A stretch of 64,000 nt of DNA from Gammaproteobacteria bacterium (GTDB lineage Bacteria; Pseudomonadota; Gammaproteobacteria; GCA-001735895). Positions 21,620 through 30,595 of this stretch are shown one piece after another; position 1 is the first letter of the stretch; every line of letters starts with the position of its first letter. A program made the translations under genes and the position numbers. The stretch lies in assembly GCA_029862125.1 (NCBI GenBank), contig JAOTXY010000004.1, positions 1 through 64,000 of the forward strand, written 5' to 3'. A model generated the notes under the pieces. The model was given only the letters and a program-made list of their open reading frames with translations, did not search any database and was not told where the DNA came from.

Positions 21620-22060
21620 ATGAAAAATTTTGTCATCAGAACATTTCGCTCCGACGACGAACCTGATGTCATCGATCTATGGCGTCAGTGCGGGTTAATC
21701 GTCCCCTGGAACAATCCCGAGACTGATATTCAGCGAAAACTTTCAACTTCTCCCGACCTGTTTTATGTCGGATTACTCGATGACGAACTGATCGCAAGCT
21801 GCATGGCAGGGTATGATGGTCATCGCGGCTGGATTTATTTCCTCGCAGTGAAAGACGCCTGTCAACGCAAAGGTTTTGCCTCAATGCTCGTAGATCACGC
21901 CGAATCAGAACTGATTAAGCTGGGTTGCCCGAAGGTAGAACTAATGGTCAGAAAGACTAACGAAAATGTTATTTCGTTTTACCAGAGTGCCGGCTATGAC
22001 ATTGACCCGGTCATGGTACTGAGCAAGCGGTTGATACAAGATGAACCGCATGACTACTAA
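21620..22060 (+). CDS. GNAT family acetyltransferase (YpeA-like)
   Basis: About 146 residues: FVIRTFRSDDEPDVIDLWRQCGL, VGLLDDELIASCMAGYDGHRGW, LAVKDACQRKGFASMLVDHAE and NENVISFYQSAGYDIDPVMVLSKRL closely match the YpeA group. The acetyl-CoA loop is QRKGFA. Substrate unknown. ATG 21620 is preferred over the in-frame GTG at 21608. The end overlaps the start region of the DUF1415 gene. Confidence 0.88.
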   Translation: MKNFVIRTFRSDDEPDVIDLWRQCGLIVPWNNPETDIQRKLSTSPDLFYVGLLDDELIASCMAGYDGHRGWIYFLAVKDACQRKGFASMLVDHAESELIKLGCPKVELMVRKTNENVISFYQSAGYDIDPVMVLSKRLIQDEPHDY

Positions 22061-22613
22061 CAACGATGAGGTAATCAGGTCGGTTCAAAACTGGGTGGAA
22101 TCTTTTGTTGTAGATTTGAATCTATGCCCGTTTGCCAAGAGCGTGCTGGCAGATAGCCGGGTACGTTTTACCGTGGCAGGTGCAGCGACCGAAGAACAGT
22201 TACTAACCGCGTTGCAAGTTGAACTGGAACTGCTAAGTCGCGACCCATCGATCGAAACCACGCTGCTGATTCACCCCGGGGTATTACAAGACTATTACGA
22301 CTACAACCAGTTCCTGGATAGCGCCGATCAATTACTGCTGCAACTGAAACTGGAGGGTATCTACCAGGTCGCGAGCTTCCACCCGGATTACCAGTTTGGC
22401 GGCACCGCCCCGGATGATGTAGAAAACTATACGAACCGATCACCCTATCCCGTTTTGCACCTGATTAGAGAAGCAAGCCTTGAGCGAGCCCTTGCCGAAT
22501 TCCCAGATGCAGATCAAATCCCTTCGCGTAACATTGCATTGATGAAAAGCCTGGGCCAGGACAGGTTAGCCATTTTAACGCGGGTATTCTCTGGCGATGA
22601 AGAGTCAAAATGA
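22050..22613 (+). CDS. DUF1415 family protein
   Basis: About 187 residues: VQNWVESFVVDLNLCPFAKSVL, TLLIHPGVLQDYYDYNQFLD, GIYQVASFHPDYQFGG and NRSPYPVLHLIREASLERAL are hallmarks of DUF1415. The conserved LCPFA cysteine suggests a redox or metal role, but none is established. ATG 22050 fits family length; an in-frame ATG lies at 22041. Translationally coupled to the GNAT gene by overlap. Confidence 0.9.
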   Translation: MTTNNDEVIRSVQNWVESFVVDLNLCPFAKSVLADSRVRFTVAGAATEEQLLTALQVELELLSRDPSIETTLLIHPGVLQDYYDYNQFLDSADQLLLQLKLEGIYQVASFHPDYQFGGTAPDDVENYTNRSPYPVLHLIREASLERALAEFPDADQIPSRNIALMKSLGQDRLAILTRVFSGDEESK

Positions 22614-22697
22614 TTGATAATAGGCAGCGGATGATCGAGCTAGAACTTTTGCCGATTATTCATCATTCTTGATAACGAAGAGATACTGGAGAAAGAC

Positions 22698-22985
22698 ATG
22701 GCAAACGAAGGCTATCACGAACCCATTGGCGAACTAACCGATGAAACCAGGGATATGCACAGAGCGATAACCTCGCTGATGGAAGAGCTGGAAGCAGTTG
22801 ACTGGTATAACCAACGCGTTGATGCCTGTAAGAACAACGAACTTAAAGCAATCCTTGCACACAACCGCGACGAGGAAAAGGAACATGCGGCAATGGTACT
22901 TGAATGGATTCGCCGACAGGACCCGACATTCGATAAAGAGCTTAAAGACTACCTCTTCACCGAGGATGAGATTGCCCACGGATAA
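22698..22985 (+). CDS. Encapsulated-ferritin-like protein (EncFtn) without shell gene
   Basis: 95 residues strongly resembling encapsulated ferritins such as that of Rhodospirillum rubrum: HRAITSLMEELEAVDWYNQR and ILAHNRDEEKEHAAMVLEWI. Iron-centre ligands are conserved (Glu30, Glu60, His63), as are the entry-site Glu29/Glu32 and Trp36-Tyr37. These two-helix proteins form decameric rings that oxidise Fe(II) and normally load into an encapsulin shell by a C-terminal peptide. Here the protein stops after FTEDEIAHG with no such tail, and no encapsulin gene lies nearby. Confidence 0.88.
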   Translation: MANEGYHEPIGELTDETRDMHRAITSLMEELEAVDWYNQRVDACKNNELKAILAHNRDEEKEHAAMVLEWIRRQDPTFDKELKDYLFTEDEIAHG

Positions 22986-23027
22986 ATTATTGCAGGTACA
23001 AGATTACGGGCAACGGCAGGACGAATC

Positions 23028-23558
23028 ATGTTTTCCATAGAATCGTGCGAGCTTCCACAAGAAGCGCTGCTGAATAGCTACTCTGACAGTGGCGCCTACA
23101 CGGATTGTTATCGCACCGAAGTGCCCGGGAGCGTCACGAATACACAGTATGTCAGCGCCTTCTATACCACTTCACTCTTCAAGTTAGAACGCATGATACT
23201 GGCCAGGTTTGTATCAAAACCCTCAACTGATCGCGAGGTGGAACAATTGGCAGCAGGTTCGACCAACCTGTTTGCTGCCTGGCAGGTGGAAAGCAGAGTC
23301 GAAAACCAATTGTTAATGTCCGATTTCCGCGGCCGCACCAGGTCCTGGTTCATGGCGCTTCCAGCTGGCGAAGATAACGACTCAGGGACGCATCTATATT
23401 TCGGCTCCGCGGTCACGACGGTACCAGATCAAAAAACAGGCAAGATGACGCTAGGCAACGGATTTCGCGTCCTGCTCGGTTTTCATAAAATTTACTCGCA
23501 GCTGCTCTTATACTCGGCCAGGTTACGCCTCAAGGCGCACTCGGGCGGAAAGGGCTAA
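23028..23558 (+). CDS. Protein of unknown function
   Basis: 176 residues, no signal peptide or clear membrane helix. Visible stretches are SYSDSGAYTDCYRTEVPG, FYTTSLFKLERMIL and LGNGFRVLLGFHKIYSQLLLYSARLRLKA, the last an amphipathic C-terminal helix. I do not recognise the family. It lies 42 bp after the EncFtn-like gene and 3 bp before the nuclease gene, so may be co-transcribed with both. Confidence 0.72.
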   Translation: MFSIESCELPQEALLNSYSDSGAYTDCYRTEVPGSVTNTQYVSAFYTTSLFKLERMILARFVSKPSTDREVEQLAAGSTNLFAAWQVESRVENQLLMSDFRGRTRSWFMALPAGEDNDSGTHLYFGSAVTTVPDQKTGKMTLGNGFRVLLGFHKIYSQLLLYSARLRLKAHSGGKG

Positions 23559-23561
23559 AGC

Positions 23562-24320
23562 ATGCGCATCGTGTCCTGGAATATCCGCGCCGGCAGCGGT
23601 AAACGCGCAACCGGGGTACTGGCGCAATTGCTTGCATGGCAGCCTGAAATTATCGGACTAAGCGAATTTCGCGGTACCAGTGCAAGCCAGTGGCTGGCAT
23701 GCGAACTGGAGGTAGCCGGATATTGCTACCAGCTGAGCAGTATTAACCCGAGACTGCCCGCCAAAAACGCACTCCTTCTGGCCAGCCGATATCCCCTGCA
23801 GGCAATCAAGACAAGGGGAATGCCGCGTGTTCGTGAACGCTGGCTGATGGCCGCTGTTGATACCCAACCCGCATTGACGCTCGGCCTTATGCATGTGCCG
23901 AACTACACTGCGCCAGGTTTGAAATATCCATTCCTGGCCTCGCTGTTGAAGATGGTTAAGAAATGGAATCAGGGGCCGGGGCTCTTAATGGGAGACACTA
24001 ACTGCGGTAAGCGCGGTCTTGACGAGGAAAAGCCACAGGGTCCCAGGTTTCAGCGCGAACATGACTGGATCGTCGACATGGAGCAGCATGGCTTTGCAGA
24101 TGCTTTTCGCCACCTTCACGGAGATCGCCGCGAGTACACCTGGTATTCGCACCGTAATAACGGATTTCGGCTCGACCACGCTTTTTGCAGTCCGCAGCTG
24201 GTGCCAGCGATTGCAGGCCTGCAACATGCCTGGGGCAGTGACTCGGGACATTCCCATCGCCGTGATGCGCTGAGCGATCACGCGGCTGTGCTGATTGACC
24301 TCGAAACCGACAAAATTTAA
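23562..24320 (+). CDS. Endonuclease/exonuclease/phosphatase family protein
   Basis: 252 residues: RIVSWNIRAG (Asn7), IGLSEFRG (metal-binding Glu near 34), a central LMHVPNYTAPG, GLLMGDTNCGKRG (Asp/Asn pair) and LSDHAAVLIDL (catalytic His near 243) make a complete EEP active site. Likely a metal-dependent phosphodiesterase or nuclease; substrate unknown. Starts 3 bp after the previous gene. Confidence 0.87.
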   Translation: MRIVSWNIRAGSGKRATGVLAQLLAWQPEIIGLSEFRGTSASQWLACELEVAGYCYQLSSINPRLPAKNALLLASRYPLQAIKTRGMPRVRERWLMAAVDTQPALTLGLMHVPNYTAPGLKYPFLASLLKMVKKWNQGPGLLMGDTNCGKRGLDEEKPQGPRFQREHDWIVDMEQHGFADAFRHLHGDRREYTWYSHRNNGFRLDHAFCSPQLVPAIAGLQHAWGSDSGHSHRRDALSDHAAVLIDLETDKI

Positions 24321-24427
24321 CTCCGGTTAAAGTTGAGTTAGCATTACCAAGGACCGAACAAAGCTATTCGGGAATATGGCCCAACGGCGATACAGCCCGA
24401 AAGTTCGATTTTTAACCGGACTCAAGA

Positions 24428-24997
24428 ATGATGATGGCTATCGCCGACAATCCTGCATTATTGATCATCGACGTTCAGCAAGGTCTTGCCGAACCATCAC
24501 TGGGATTGCGCAATAATCCGGACGCCGAGGACAATATGTCCGCCTTGCTCAGCGCGTGGCGCGAACACGAGCTTGCGATCATTCACATTCGGCATTGCTC
24601 AGTCGAACCGAACTCTCCATTACGCCCCGAACTGCCCGGTAATGCGTATAAAGACCAGGTAAGGCCGTTAACTGGAGAAAAAGAATTTACCAAGGCGGTT
24701 AATAGCGCCTTTATCGGAACCGGCCTGGAGCAGTATCTACGAGAATCGGGTATTTCGAGACTGGTCATTATGGGGCTCACTACCGATCACTGCGTCTCGG
24801 CATCAACCCGCATGGCTTCCGATCTCGGCTTTGATGTGATCCTGGTTAGTGATGCGACCGCGGCATTTGAACGCGTTGGCTACGACGGTGTTCATTATTC
24901 CGGCGAGGAAATCCACCGGGTTAACCTGGTAAGCCTTGACCGCGAATTCTGCGTGCTTCGTTCAACCGCAGAAGTATTGGGCGAAATTCAAGCGTAA
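24428..24997 (+). CDS. Isochorismatase-family cysteine hydrolase
   Basis: 189 residues: ALLIIDVQQGL (Asp15), KEFTKAVNSAFIGT (Lys near 88) and GLTTDHCVSASTRMASDLGF (nucleophile Cys near 119) form the Asp-Lys-Cys triad. This is the nicotinamidase/isochorismatase-like group that hydrolyses amides or vinyl ethers. It is close to YcaC/unclassified cysteine hydrolases; substrate unknown. An inverted repeat TCCGGTTAAA/TTTAACCGGA flanks the 80 bp just upstream. Confidence 0.9.
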   Translation: MMMAIADNPALLIIDVQQGLAEPSLGLRNNPDAEDNMSALLSAWREHELAIIHIRHCSVEPNSPLRPELPGNAYKDQVRPLTGEKEFTKAVNSAFIGTGLEQYLRESGISRLVIMGLTTDHCVSASTRMASDLGFDVILVSDATAAFERVGYDGVHYSGEEIHRVNLVSLDREFCVLRSTAEVLGEIQA

Positions 24998-25015
24998 TTA
25001 ACCTGGAGAACAACT

Positions 25016-25480
25016 GTGAATAAAACCGGCGGTTGCCAATGCGGCAGCATTAAATATGAATTAACCGGCGCACCGAAAATGCTCTATATCTGCCATTGCA
25101 AGGACTGCCAGAAACAGTCGTCGAGTGCATTTGGCATGTCGTTGAGGATGGATCCTCACGACATCGCTTTCATACAGGGCGAGGATCGCTTGAAAACCTG
25201 GGATACCCGCGGTGAAGACGGTGCAATCAAGCGCTGCGCCTTTTGCCCCGATTGTGGCACCCGTATCATTCACGGTTCCGACAGTCCAGATGAGGTGGTC
25301 AGCATCAAGGCAGGTTCGCTGGACGATACCAGCTGGCTGGATCCGGTGGCGCATATCTGGTTGCAAAGCGCACAACCCTGGATAGCCATCGATCACGATC
25401 ACTACCGCTGTTTCGAGCGGGAACCCGAAGACGAAAATGCGTTGAGAAAACGATGGCAATCACAAAATCCTGTGAACTGA
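25016..25480 (+). CDS. GFA (CENP-V) family zinc protein
   Basis: 154 residues, GTG start with CTGGAG upstream. Zinc ligands are visible in GGCQCGSIKYE, CHCKDCQKQS and FCPDCGTR. This is the glutathione-dependent formaldehyde-activating (Gfa) fold; most members have no proven activity. Follows the isochorismatase gene by 18 bp and is probably co-transcribed. Confidence 0.9.
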   Translation: MNKTGGCQCGSIKYELTGAPKMLYICHCKDCQKQSSSAFGMSLRMDPHDIAFIQGEDRLKTWDTRGEDGAIKRCAFCPDCGTRIIHGSDSPDEVVSIKAGSLDDTSWLDPVAHIWLQSAQPWIAIDHDHYRCFEREPEDENALRKRWQSQNPVN

Positions 25481-25594
25481 CATTGCAGCGCGTTGTAACC
25501 AGGGGCCATTGCCATCGCGACAAGTGCAGCTAAAGCAATTTGTACCTACGCAGGGTATCATCGACAGTAAATCACTGGCTTACTGAACTCCGCC

Positions 25595-26257
25595 ATGTCC
25601 ACTATCAAACTACTCGGACTTAGAATCAGCGTTTACACCCGCATCGCGCGAATGGCGCTCGAGGAAAAAAGTGTCGATTACGAGCTTGAGGAAGTCGATA
25701 TATTCGCCGATACGGGACCTCCCGCAGAATACCTTGCGCACAATCCGTTCGGTACTATTCCATGCCTGATGCATGGTGAATTCTACCTGTACGAAACCGG
25801 TGCGATTACCCGCTATATCGACGAAACATTTCCCGGCGTGGCATTGCAGCCGTCGGTTTCGTCACGACGCGCGCGCATGAATCAAATCATTAGCATTCTT
25901 GATGCCTATACCTATCGGCCGATGGTTTGGGATGTTTACGTGCAGCGTATTGTCGTGCCCAGTGGCGGTGGCAAACCGGATGAAAGCCTGGTAGCAGCGG
26001 CCTTGCCAAACTTGAAAAATGTCCTCCAGCAGCTTGAACTCCTGCAGGATGAATACGAGTTCCTGACGGGCGATTCAGTATCGCTAGCAGACCTGCATGC
26101 CTATCCGATGCTTCGCTACTTCATGGAAACCCCGGAGGGTTCGACAATGCTGAAATCGTATCCCGGACTGGAACATTGGATGCAACAAATGCAGGCAAGA
26201 CCAAGCGCACGCGCGACGAGTTTTCATACCACGACAGAAACCGAAAACGGCTTTTAA
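25595..26257 (+). CDS. Glutathione S-transferase family protein
   Basis: 220 residues: thioredoxin-like N-terminal domain (KLLGLRISVYTRIARMALEEK, NPFGTIPCLMHGEFYLYETGAITRYID) with the cis-Pro (IPCL) and ESGAI-like (ETGAI) glutathione site, then an all-helical C-terminal domain. The N-terminal residue for glutathione activation would be a Ser/Tyr near 12-14. Substrate unknown. Confidence 0.9.
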   Translation: MSTIKLLGLRISVYTRIARMALEEKSVDYELEEVDIFADTGPPAEYLAHNPFGTIPCLMHGEFYLYETGAITRYIDETFPGVALQPSVSSRRARMNQIISILDAYTYRPMVWDVYVQRIVVPSGGGKPDESLVAAALPNLKNVLQQLELLQDEYEFLTGDSVSLADLHAYPMLRYFMETPEGSTMLKSYPGLEHWMQQMQARPSARATSFHTTTETENGF

Positions 26258-26280
26258 CAGAGGAAGTCGGGAAGAGACCG

Positions 26281-26778
26281 GTGCTTGTTACCCACGAGGA
26301 TGAATCCACTTACCAGGTCAATAACAACAGTTACGTGATTCCGGTGCTATTTTTGTGCATTCCACCGCTAATGCTGATCGAGCTTGGCCCCGGGGTACTT
26401 GATGGCAGCATTAAAACCGGTGAACTGGTTGGCCTGTTTATCGGCATCCTGTTGCCGCTAGTAGGGGCCTATTATTACATTGAGTTTGCGAGCTTCACCT
26501 TTTCCAGAACTGAAGGTGTGTTTCACTGGCGCTGGCGCAACCTGTTTAATAAAAAGACTGGGCAAGTGCCATTCAGCCGTATCGCCAAGGTCAGGCGCGA
26601 TGCTATCGAATCCGGCGATTCGGGTGGTCTGAAATATTCTCATCGGCTCGTCGTGATCCTCGACGATAATACGATCATACCCCTGACGCGGGGTTACTCA
26701 GGTTTGCACAGCAAGAAACTGGATCAAATAGTTGATCAAATTCGTGATTACATCGGGCATAGTAGCGCGATGCACTGA
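26281..26778 (+). CDS. Two-helix membrane protein with C-terminal PH-like domain
   Basis: About 165 residues from the GTG at 26281. Two hydrophobic segments (about 20-40 and 52-76) precede FSRTEGVFHWRWRNLFNKKTGQ and a beta-rich region (RLVVILDDNTIIPLTRGY) that recalls bacterial PH-like (bPH) membrane proteins. The family is not certain. A longer frame would overlap the GST gene by 80 bp. The stop overlaps the next ATG (TGATG). Confidence 0.65.
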   Translation: MLVTHEDESTYQVNNNSYVIPVLFLCIPPLMLIELGPGVLDGSIKTGELVGLFIGILLPLVGAYYYIEFASFTFSRTEGVFHWRWRNLFNKKTGQVPFSRIAKVRRDAIESGDSGGLKYSHRLVVILDDNTIIPLTRGYSGLHSKKLDQIVDQIRDYIGHSSAMH

Positions 26779-27155
26779 TGGCTCTAATAGATGCCAGGCA
26801 AAACATGACTTACTACATTGTTAAAATTGTTATCTCGGCAATACTGATTGTCGCAATCTCGGAAATATCCAAGCGCAGTTCGTTGCTTGGCGCCCTGTTG
26901 GCATCCATACCGCTGGTGTCGGTGCTGGCGATGATCTGGCTTTATATCGATACCAAGGATGTCGACCGGGTAGGCGCGCTTGCATCCAGCATTTTCTGGC
27001 TGGTATTACCGTCGCTAGCCCTTTTCATTGCTTTGCCGCTGCTATTGAAACAGGGATACAATTTTTATCTCAGCATGGGGGCATCGATTACGATAACCAT
27101 CGGTTGCTACTGGCTAATGGTCGCACTACTCGACCAGGCAGGCATTGAGCTCTGA
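26778..27155 (+). CDS. DUF3147 family membrane protein
   Basis: 125 residues. YYIVKIVISAILIVAISEISKRSSLLGALLASIP is the DUF3147 signature, with four helices in all. Function unknown. ATG 26778 overlaps the previous stop; family homologues usually begin at the equivalent of the ATG at 26805 (MTYY). Confidence 0.85.
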   Translation: MALIDARQNMTYYIVKIVISAILIVAISEISKRSSLLGALLASIPLVSVLAMIWLYIDTKDVDRVGALASSIFWLVLPSLALFIALPLLLKQGYNFYLSMGASITITIGCYWLMVALLDQAGIEL

Positions 27156-27203
27156 CTGAAGTCGGGTTATGACAATGATCACCTTGTTAAGGCTGAGAAT
27201 CTG

Positions 27204-27599
27204 ATGGAAACGAAACAGTTATACCTGATTGCAGCCGATGCCACTCTTTTCATCCATGCGTCGTTTGTCGGCTTTGTTGTTTTCGGATTAATCCTGGTCT
27301 TTGTCGGCAAGCTGTTTTCCTGGTCCTGGGTGCGCAATCGCCGGTTTCGCATGGCACACCTTGCGGCGATCGGTATCGTCGTGCTGCAATCCTGGTTCAG
27401 CGTTATCTGTCCTCTTACGCTGTGGGAAATGGAACTGCGGGACAGGGCCGGTGATGTAACCTACCCGGGATCGTTCGTTGCGTACTGGCTCGAAACACTG
27501 CTTTATTACCGTGCGCCGGAATGGGTGTTTATTTTACTGTATACCCTGTTCGGGGCACTGGTAGTCGGCAGCTGGTTCTGGGTTCGCCCCAGGGGCTAA
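27204..27599 (+). CDS. DUF2784 family membrane protein
   Basis: 131 residues: four helices, with FIHASFVGFVVFGL, SWVRNRRFRMAHLAAIGIVV and CPLTLWEMELRDRAG, the conserved CPLT-x-WE motif of DUF2784. Inner-membrane protein of unknown role. Confidence 0.9.
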   Translation: METKQLYLIAADATLFIHASFVGFVVFGLILVFVGKLFSWSWVRNRRFRMAHLAAIGIVVLQSWFSVICPLTLWEMELRDRAGDVTYPGSFVAYWLETLLYYRAPEWVFILLYTLFGALVVGSWFWVRPRG

Positions 27600-27674
27600 T
27601 CTGCTTGCATGCTTCGGCCAGGTATATGACGTGCAGTGCTATACGATAGAAATTTATCCACCAGCAACGGGATG

Positions 27675-28730
27675 CTACCCCGTCGAGCCGGGGTAGAACT
27701 TTCGTGCAATCTCGGGATAACTGCGCACCCAGCGTTGCCAGTATTTCTCGCCAAATACTGCAGGTTGTACCCGACTCTCCATACCGCCGATACCGGCAGC
27801 CATCTCCGAGCGTGACGCCATTAACCCCTCGTTACGATGACGTCTACTTGCATTGACGCGATCGATGTAGTCGGCCGCTAGCGGCAATGGTTCAAGCACC
27901 GTATTCAGGTCTGGGCTGTAAAAAAACGCTGATGAATAACGCTCTCGCCCTGTTTTATTGACGACCCGATGCGGGGTCGCGATGAAATAGTTATGCGTTA
28001 CCAGTTGCAGCAATTCCCCCGTGTTCACAACCAGGCTACCCGCAACGGGATCGACCGGGTACCAGGTGTCATCGTTGGCCTGCGCTTCAAGGCCGGTATT
28101 TTCATCCTGCAGCAGCAGCGTCAGGAATCCTGAATCCTTGTGCACGCCAACACCCTGCCCGCCAGCACGGGTTTGCGGGTAGCGAATCAGTTTCAGGTAG
28201 GGTGAGGGATTTTCCCCAAACACCTGTTCTATATGAAATTCATCGAGGTCAAGGGCAAGCGACATCATGCGCAGAATTTGCCGGGAAATTCCGGACAGGC
28301 GTGAGAAATAGTCATTGACCGTTTCCCTGAAACCCGGGATAGCCGCTTCGGATGGCCACAGGTTGGGGCCCACCAACGCCATGTAATAGGGATCCGGTTC
28401 GGGAAGCGGATTGCGATCGACACCGATATCAATCTGCTCGCGGTAGTCGACCTGGTTGTTGGTCAGTTCCGAGCCCAGTTTTTCCCAACCGCGAAACTGC
28501 GGGGAACCGTTCTTATCAATCGCCTTCTTGAGTTCCTCCGGCAGCGCAAAAAATTTCTTAAGCATCGCCAGGTAAGCCTCGCTGACCGACCCCGGGATGC
28601 CATGGTTGACGACATAGAAAAAACCGATTTCATGGCATACCTGGCGAAGTTGCCGGCACAATTCGAGCCGCCTTTGCCTGTCTCCCGCAAACCAGGGTTC
28701 CAGATCGATTACCGGGAGTTGGTGGGTCAT
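27675..28730 (-). CDS. 2-oxoglutarate/Fe(II)-dependent dioxygenase (isopenicillin N synthase-like)
   Basis: 351 residues with the DIOX_N part (LPVIDLEPWFAGDRQ, EIGFFYVVNHGIP) and the catalytic jelly-roll GVHKDSGFLTLLLQDENTGLEA (HxD) with the later His and Arg of TPHRVVNKTGRERYS. These enzymes hydroxylate or desaturate small molecules; the substrate is unknown. It stands alone on the minus strand, with a 73 bp gap to the divergent DUF1304 gene. Confidence 0.9.
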   Translation of the reverse strand: MTHQLPVIDLEPWFAGDRQRRLELCRQLRQVCHEIGFFYVVNHGIPGSVSEAYLAMLKKFFALPEELKKAIDKNGSPQFRGWEKLGSELTNNQVDYREQIDIGVDRNPLPEPDPYYMALVGPNLWPSEAAIPGFRETVNDYFSRLSGISRQILRMMSLALDLDEFHIEQVFGENPSPYLKLIRYPQTRAGGQGVGVHKDSGFLTLLLQDENTGLEAQANDDTWYPVDPVAGSLVVNTGELLQLVTHNYFIATPHRVVNKTGRERYSSAFFYSPDLNTVLEPLPLAADYIDRVNASRRHRNEGLMASRSEMAAGIGGMESRVQPAVFGEKYWQRWVRSYPEIARKFYPGSTG

Positions 28731-28803
28731 GAAATTCGAACAGACAAGGTCGTCGTCTCTATGAGAGGATAAGCATCAATTATAAACCAAATCAACGCTG
28801 TCC

Positions 28804-29166
28804 ATGATTAGCTACCTGGCTGATATTGTTGTCGCGCTGGTCGCGATATCGCATCTCGGTTTCCTGCTGCTGGAAATGTTCCTGTGGGAAAAACCGCTCG
28901 GGCTGCGCGTGTTCAGACAAACCACCGAGCGCGCCGCGATAACCCGGGTACTGGCGGCAAACCAGGGGCTTTATAACGGCTTCCTTGCGGCCGGGCTGTT
29001 GTGGGGCCTGATTCTTGGTGCCGAGGGTGGCGCAATCAAGATTTTCTTTCTTGCCTGCGTGATTATTGCCGGGGTCTTCGGAGCGGCCACCGTAAGCCGT
29101 CGAATCCTGTGGATCCAGGCCGCACCCGCGGCTCTCGGCCTGATCCTGGTGCTTGCTGCTAATTGA
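28804..29166 (+). CDS. DUF1304 family membrane protein
   Basis: 120 residues with four helices: VALVAISHLGFLLLEMFLWEKPLG, RVLAANQGLYNGFLAAGLLWG and the terminal LWIQAAPAALGLIL fit DUF1304. Function unknown. Divergent from the dioxygenase gene. Confidence 0.88.
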   Translation: MISYLADIVVALVAISHLGFLLLEMFLWEKPLGLRVFRQTTERAAITRVLAANQGLYNGFLAAGLLWGLILGAEGGAIKIFFLACVIIAGVFGAATVSRRILWIQAAPAALGLILVLAAN

Positions 29167-29354
29167 GTGTTGACAGGTAAAGACGAGCAACGCCTGCCAT
29201 GATGTAACCCTCGCGAGAATACCTGCCATTGAAGACGAGAATACTTATTGGATTCCTGGCGCAGGCATTTGCCGCATGAGCTTCAACAAGTGCATGCATT
29301 GATGGACGAAAATCGAACCAGTGGTAAGATCGTTGTAACACCAGACTAACGCCA

Positions 29355-30197
29355 ATGAATATCTTAAGAATAGCTGCTTTCGCTGACGCCGGGCTCGGCG
29401 GCAACCCGGCCGGGGTCATGATTGCCGACTCGCATCCCGACGACGCCGAAATGCAACGCATTGCGGCCGAGGTCGGTTACTCTGAAACCGCGTTTGCGAT
29501 GCCCGAGGGTGACGCCTGGCGCGTGCGTTATTTCTCACCCGAATCCGAAGTCCCGTTTTGCGGACATGCGACCATCGCACTCGGGGCGGCGCTGGCGCTC
29601 AAGCACGGCGACGGCGTGTTTAAGCTGCAACTGAACCAGGCCGATATTACCGTCGAGGGGGAGCACAACGCCGGATCGCTATACGCGGCACTGCAGTCAC
29701 CGCGGACGCATAGCGCACCAATGCCTGCTGAACTATTGGCCGAAGTGTTGGCCCTGTTCGCTTACCGCGAAAGCGATCTCGATGTTGAGATTCCGCCTGC
29801 GCGCGTGCACGGCGGTGCGAATCACCTGGCAGTATGTCTCAATTCACGTGCGGCGTTGTCGGCGATGCAATACGACCTTGCAACCGGACGCGAACTCATG
29901 AACCGTGAGGGTTTGATTACGATTCTACTAGCTTACGCTGAATCTCCACGCCTGTTTCATACCCGTAATCCGTTTGCCTCGGGTGGCGTTTACGAGGATC
30001 CGGCCACCGGCGCTGCAACCGCTGCTTTTGCAGGCTATCTGCGCGACCTCGAATGGCCACACCAGGGATCGATTGAAATTATCCAGGGCGAAGACATGGG
30101 GATGCGTTCCCGTCTCAGGGCGGAAATCAGCGATGAGCCTGGCAGTTCAATCCGGGTTTCCGGCAGCGCCCGCATTATAGAGGACTCAGCCGCATGA
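29355..30197 (+). CDS. PhzF family isomerase/epimerase-like protein
   Basis: 280 residues in two similar halves. GNPAGVMIAD, VGYSETAFAMP (catalytic Glu44), YFSPESEVPFCGHATIALG and the second-half FASGGVYEDPATGAATAAFAGYL are diagnostic of the DapF-like fold PhzF family. Members isomerise or epimerise small acids; substrate unknown. It overlaps the next gene by 4 bp. Confidence 0.92.
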   Translation: MNILRIAAFADAGLGGNPAGVMIADSHPDDAEMQRIAAEVGYSETAFAMPEGDAWRVRYFSPESEVPFCGHATIALGAALALKHGDGVFKLQLNQADITVEGEHNAGSLYAALQSPRTHSAPMPAELLAEVLALFAYRESDLDVEIPPARVHGGANHLAVCLNSRAALSAMQYDLATGRELMNREGLITILLAYAESPRLFHTRNPFASGGVYEDPATGAATAAFAGYLRDLEWPHQGSIEIIQGEDMGMRSRLRAEISDEPGSSIRVSGSARIIEDSAA

Positions 30198-30595
30198 AAA
30201 TAACGATTGCCGAGCACCGCTTCAATGCCGTATTCGAGGACGATAAATCGCCTGCCACCTGCGACGCCTTTCGCGCGGTTATGCCGTTCGAAAGCCAGGT
30301 CGTGCATGTGCGCTGGAGCGGTGAGGGGGTGTGGATACCCCTCGGTAACATGGACTTCGAGGTCGGCCACGAAGACGCGACCACCTACCCCGCTCCCGGG
30401 CAAATCCTGTTGTATCCAAAAGGAAAAAGTGAAACCGAGATCCTGATCACCTATGGCAGCGTCCAGTTTGCATCGAAGGCGGGCACCCTCGCCGGCAATC
30501 ATTTCGCAACAATCACTGCCGATCTGGAACAGCTGCGCAAAATAGGTGTTGCCACTCTCTGGGAAGGTGCCAAACCGATCCTGTTTGAAATTTGA
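30194..30595 (+). CDS. DUF3830 (cyclophilin-like fold) family protein
   Basis: 133 residues: KITIAEHRFNAVFEDDKSPATCDAF, HVRWSGEGVWIPLG and the PAPGQILLYPKG strand match DUF3830. Function unknown. Overlaps the PhzF stop (ATGA) and the next start (TTTGA), so all three are coupled. Confidence 0.82.
   Translation: MKITIAEHRFNAVFEDDKSPATCDAFRAVMPFESQVVHVRWSGEGVWIPLGNMDFEVGHEDATTYPAPGQILLYPKGKSETEILITYGSVQFASKAGTLAGNHFATITADLEQLRKIGVATLWEGAKPILFEI

Noticed and set aside
22605-22697. Possible Fur box before the ferritin-like gene
   Set aside because: Only isolated GATAAT half-sites are present; no full 19 bp palindrome.
29159-29461. Minus-strand open frame between DUF1304 and phzF
   Set aside because: It overlaps the clearly coding phzF start and has no ribosome site or recognisable domain.
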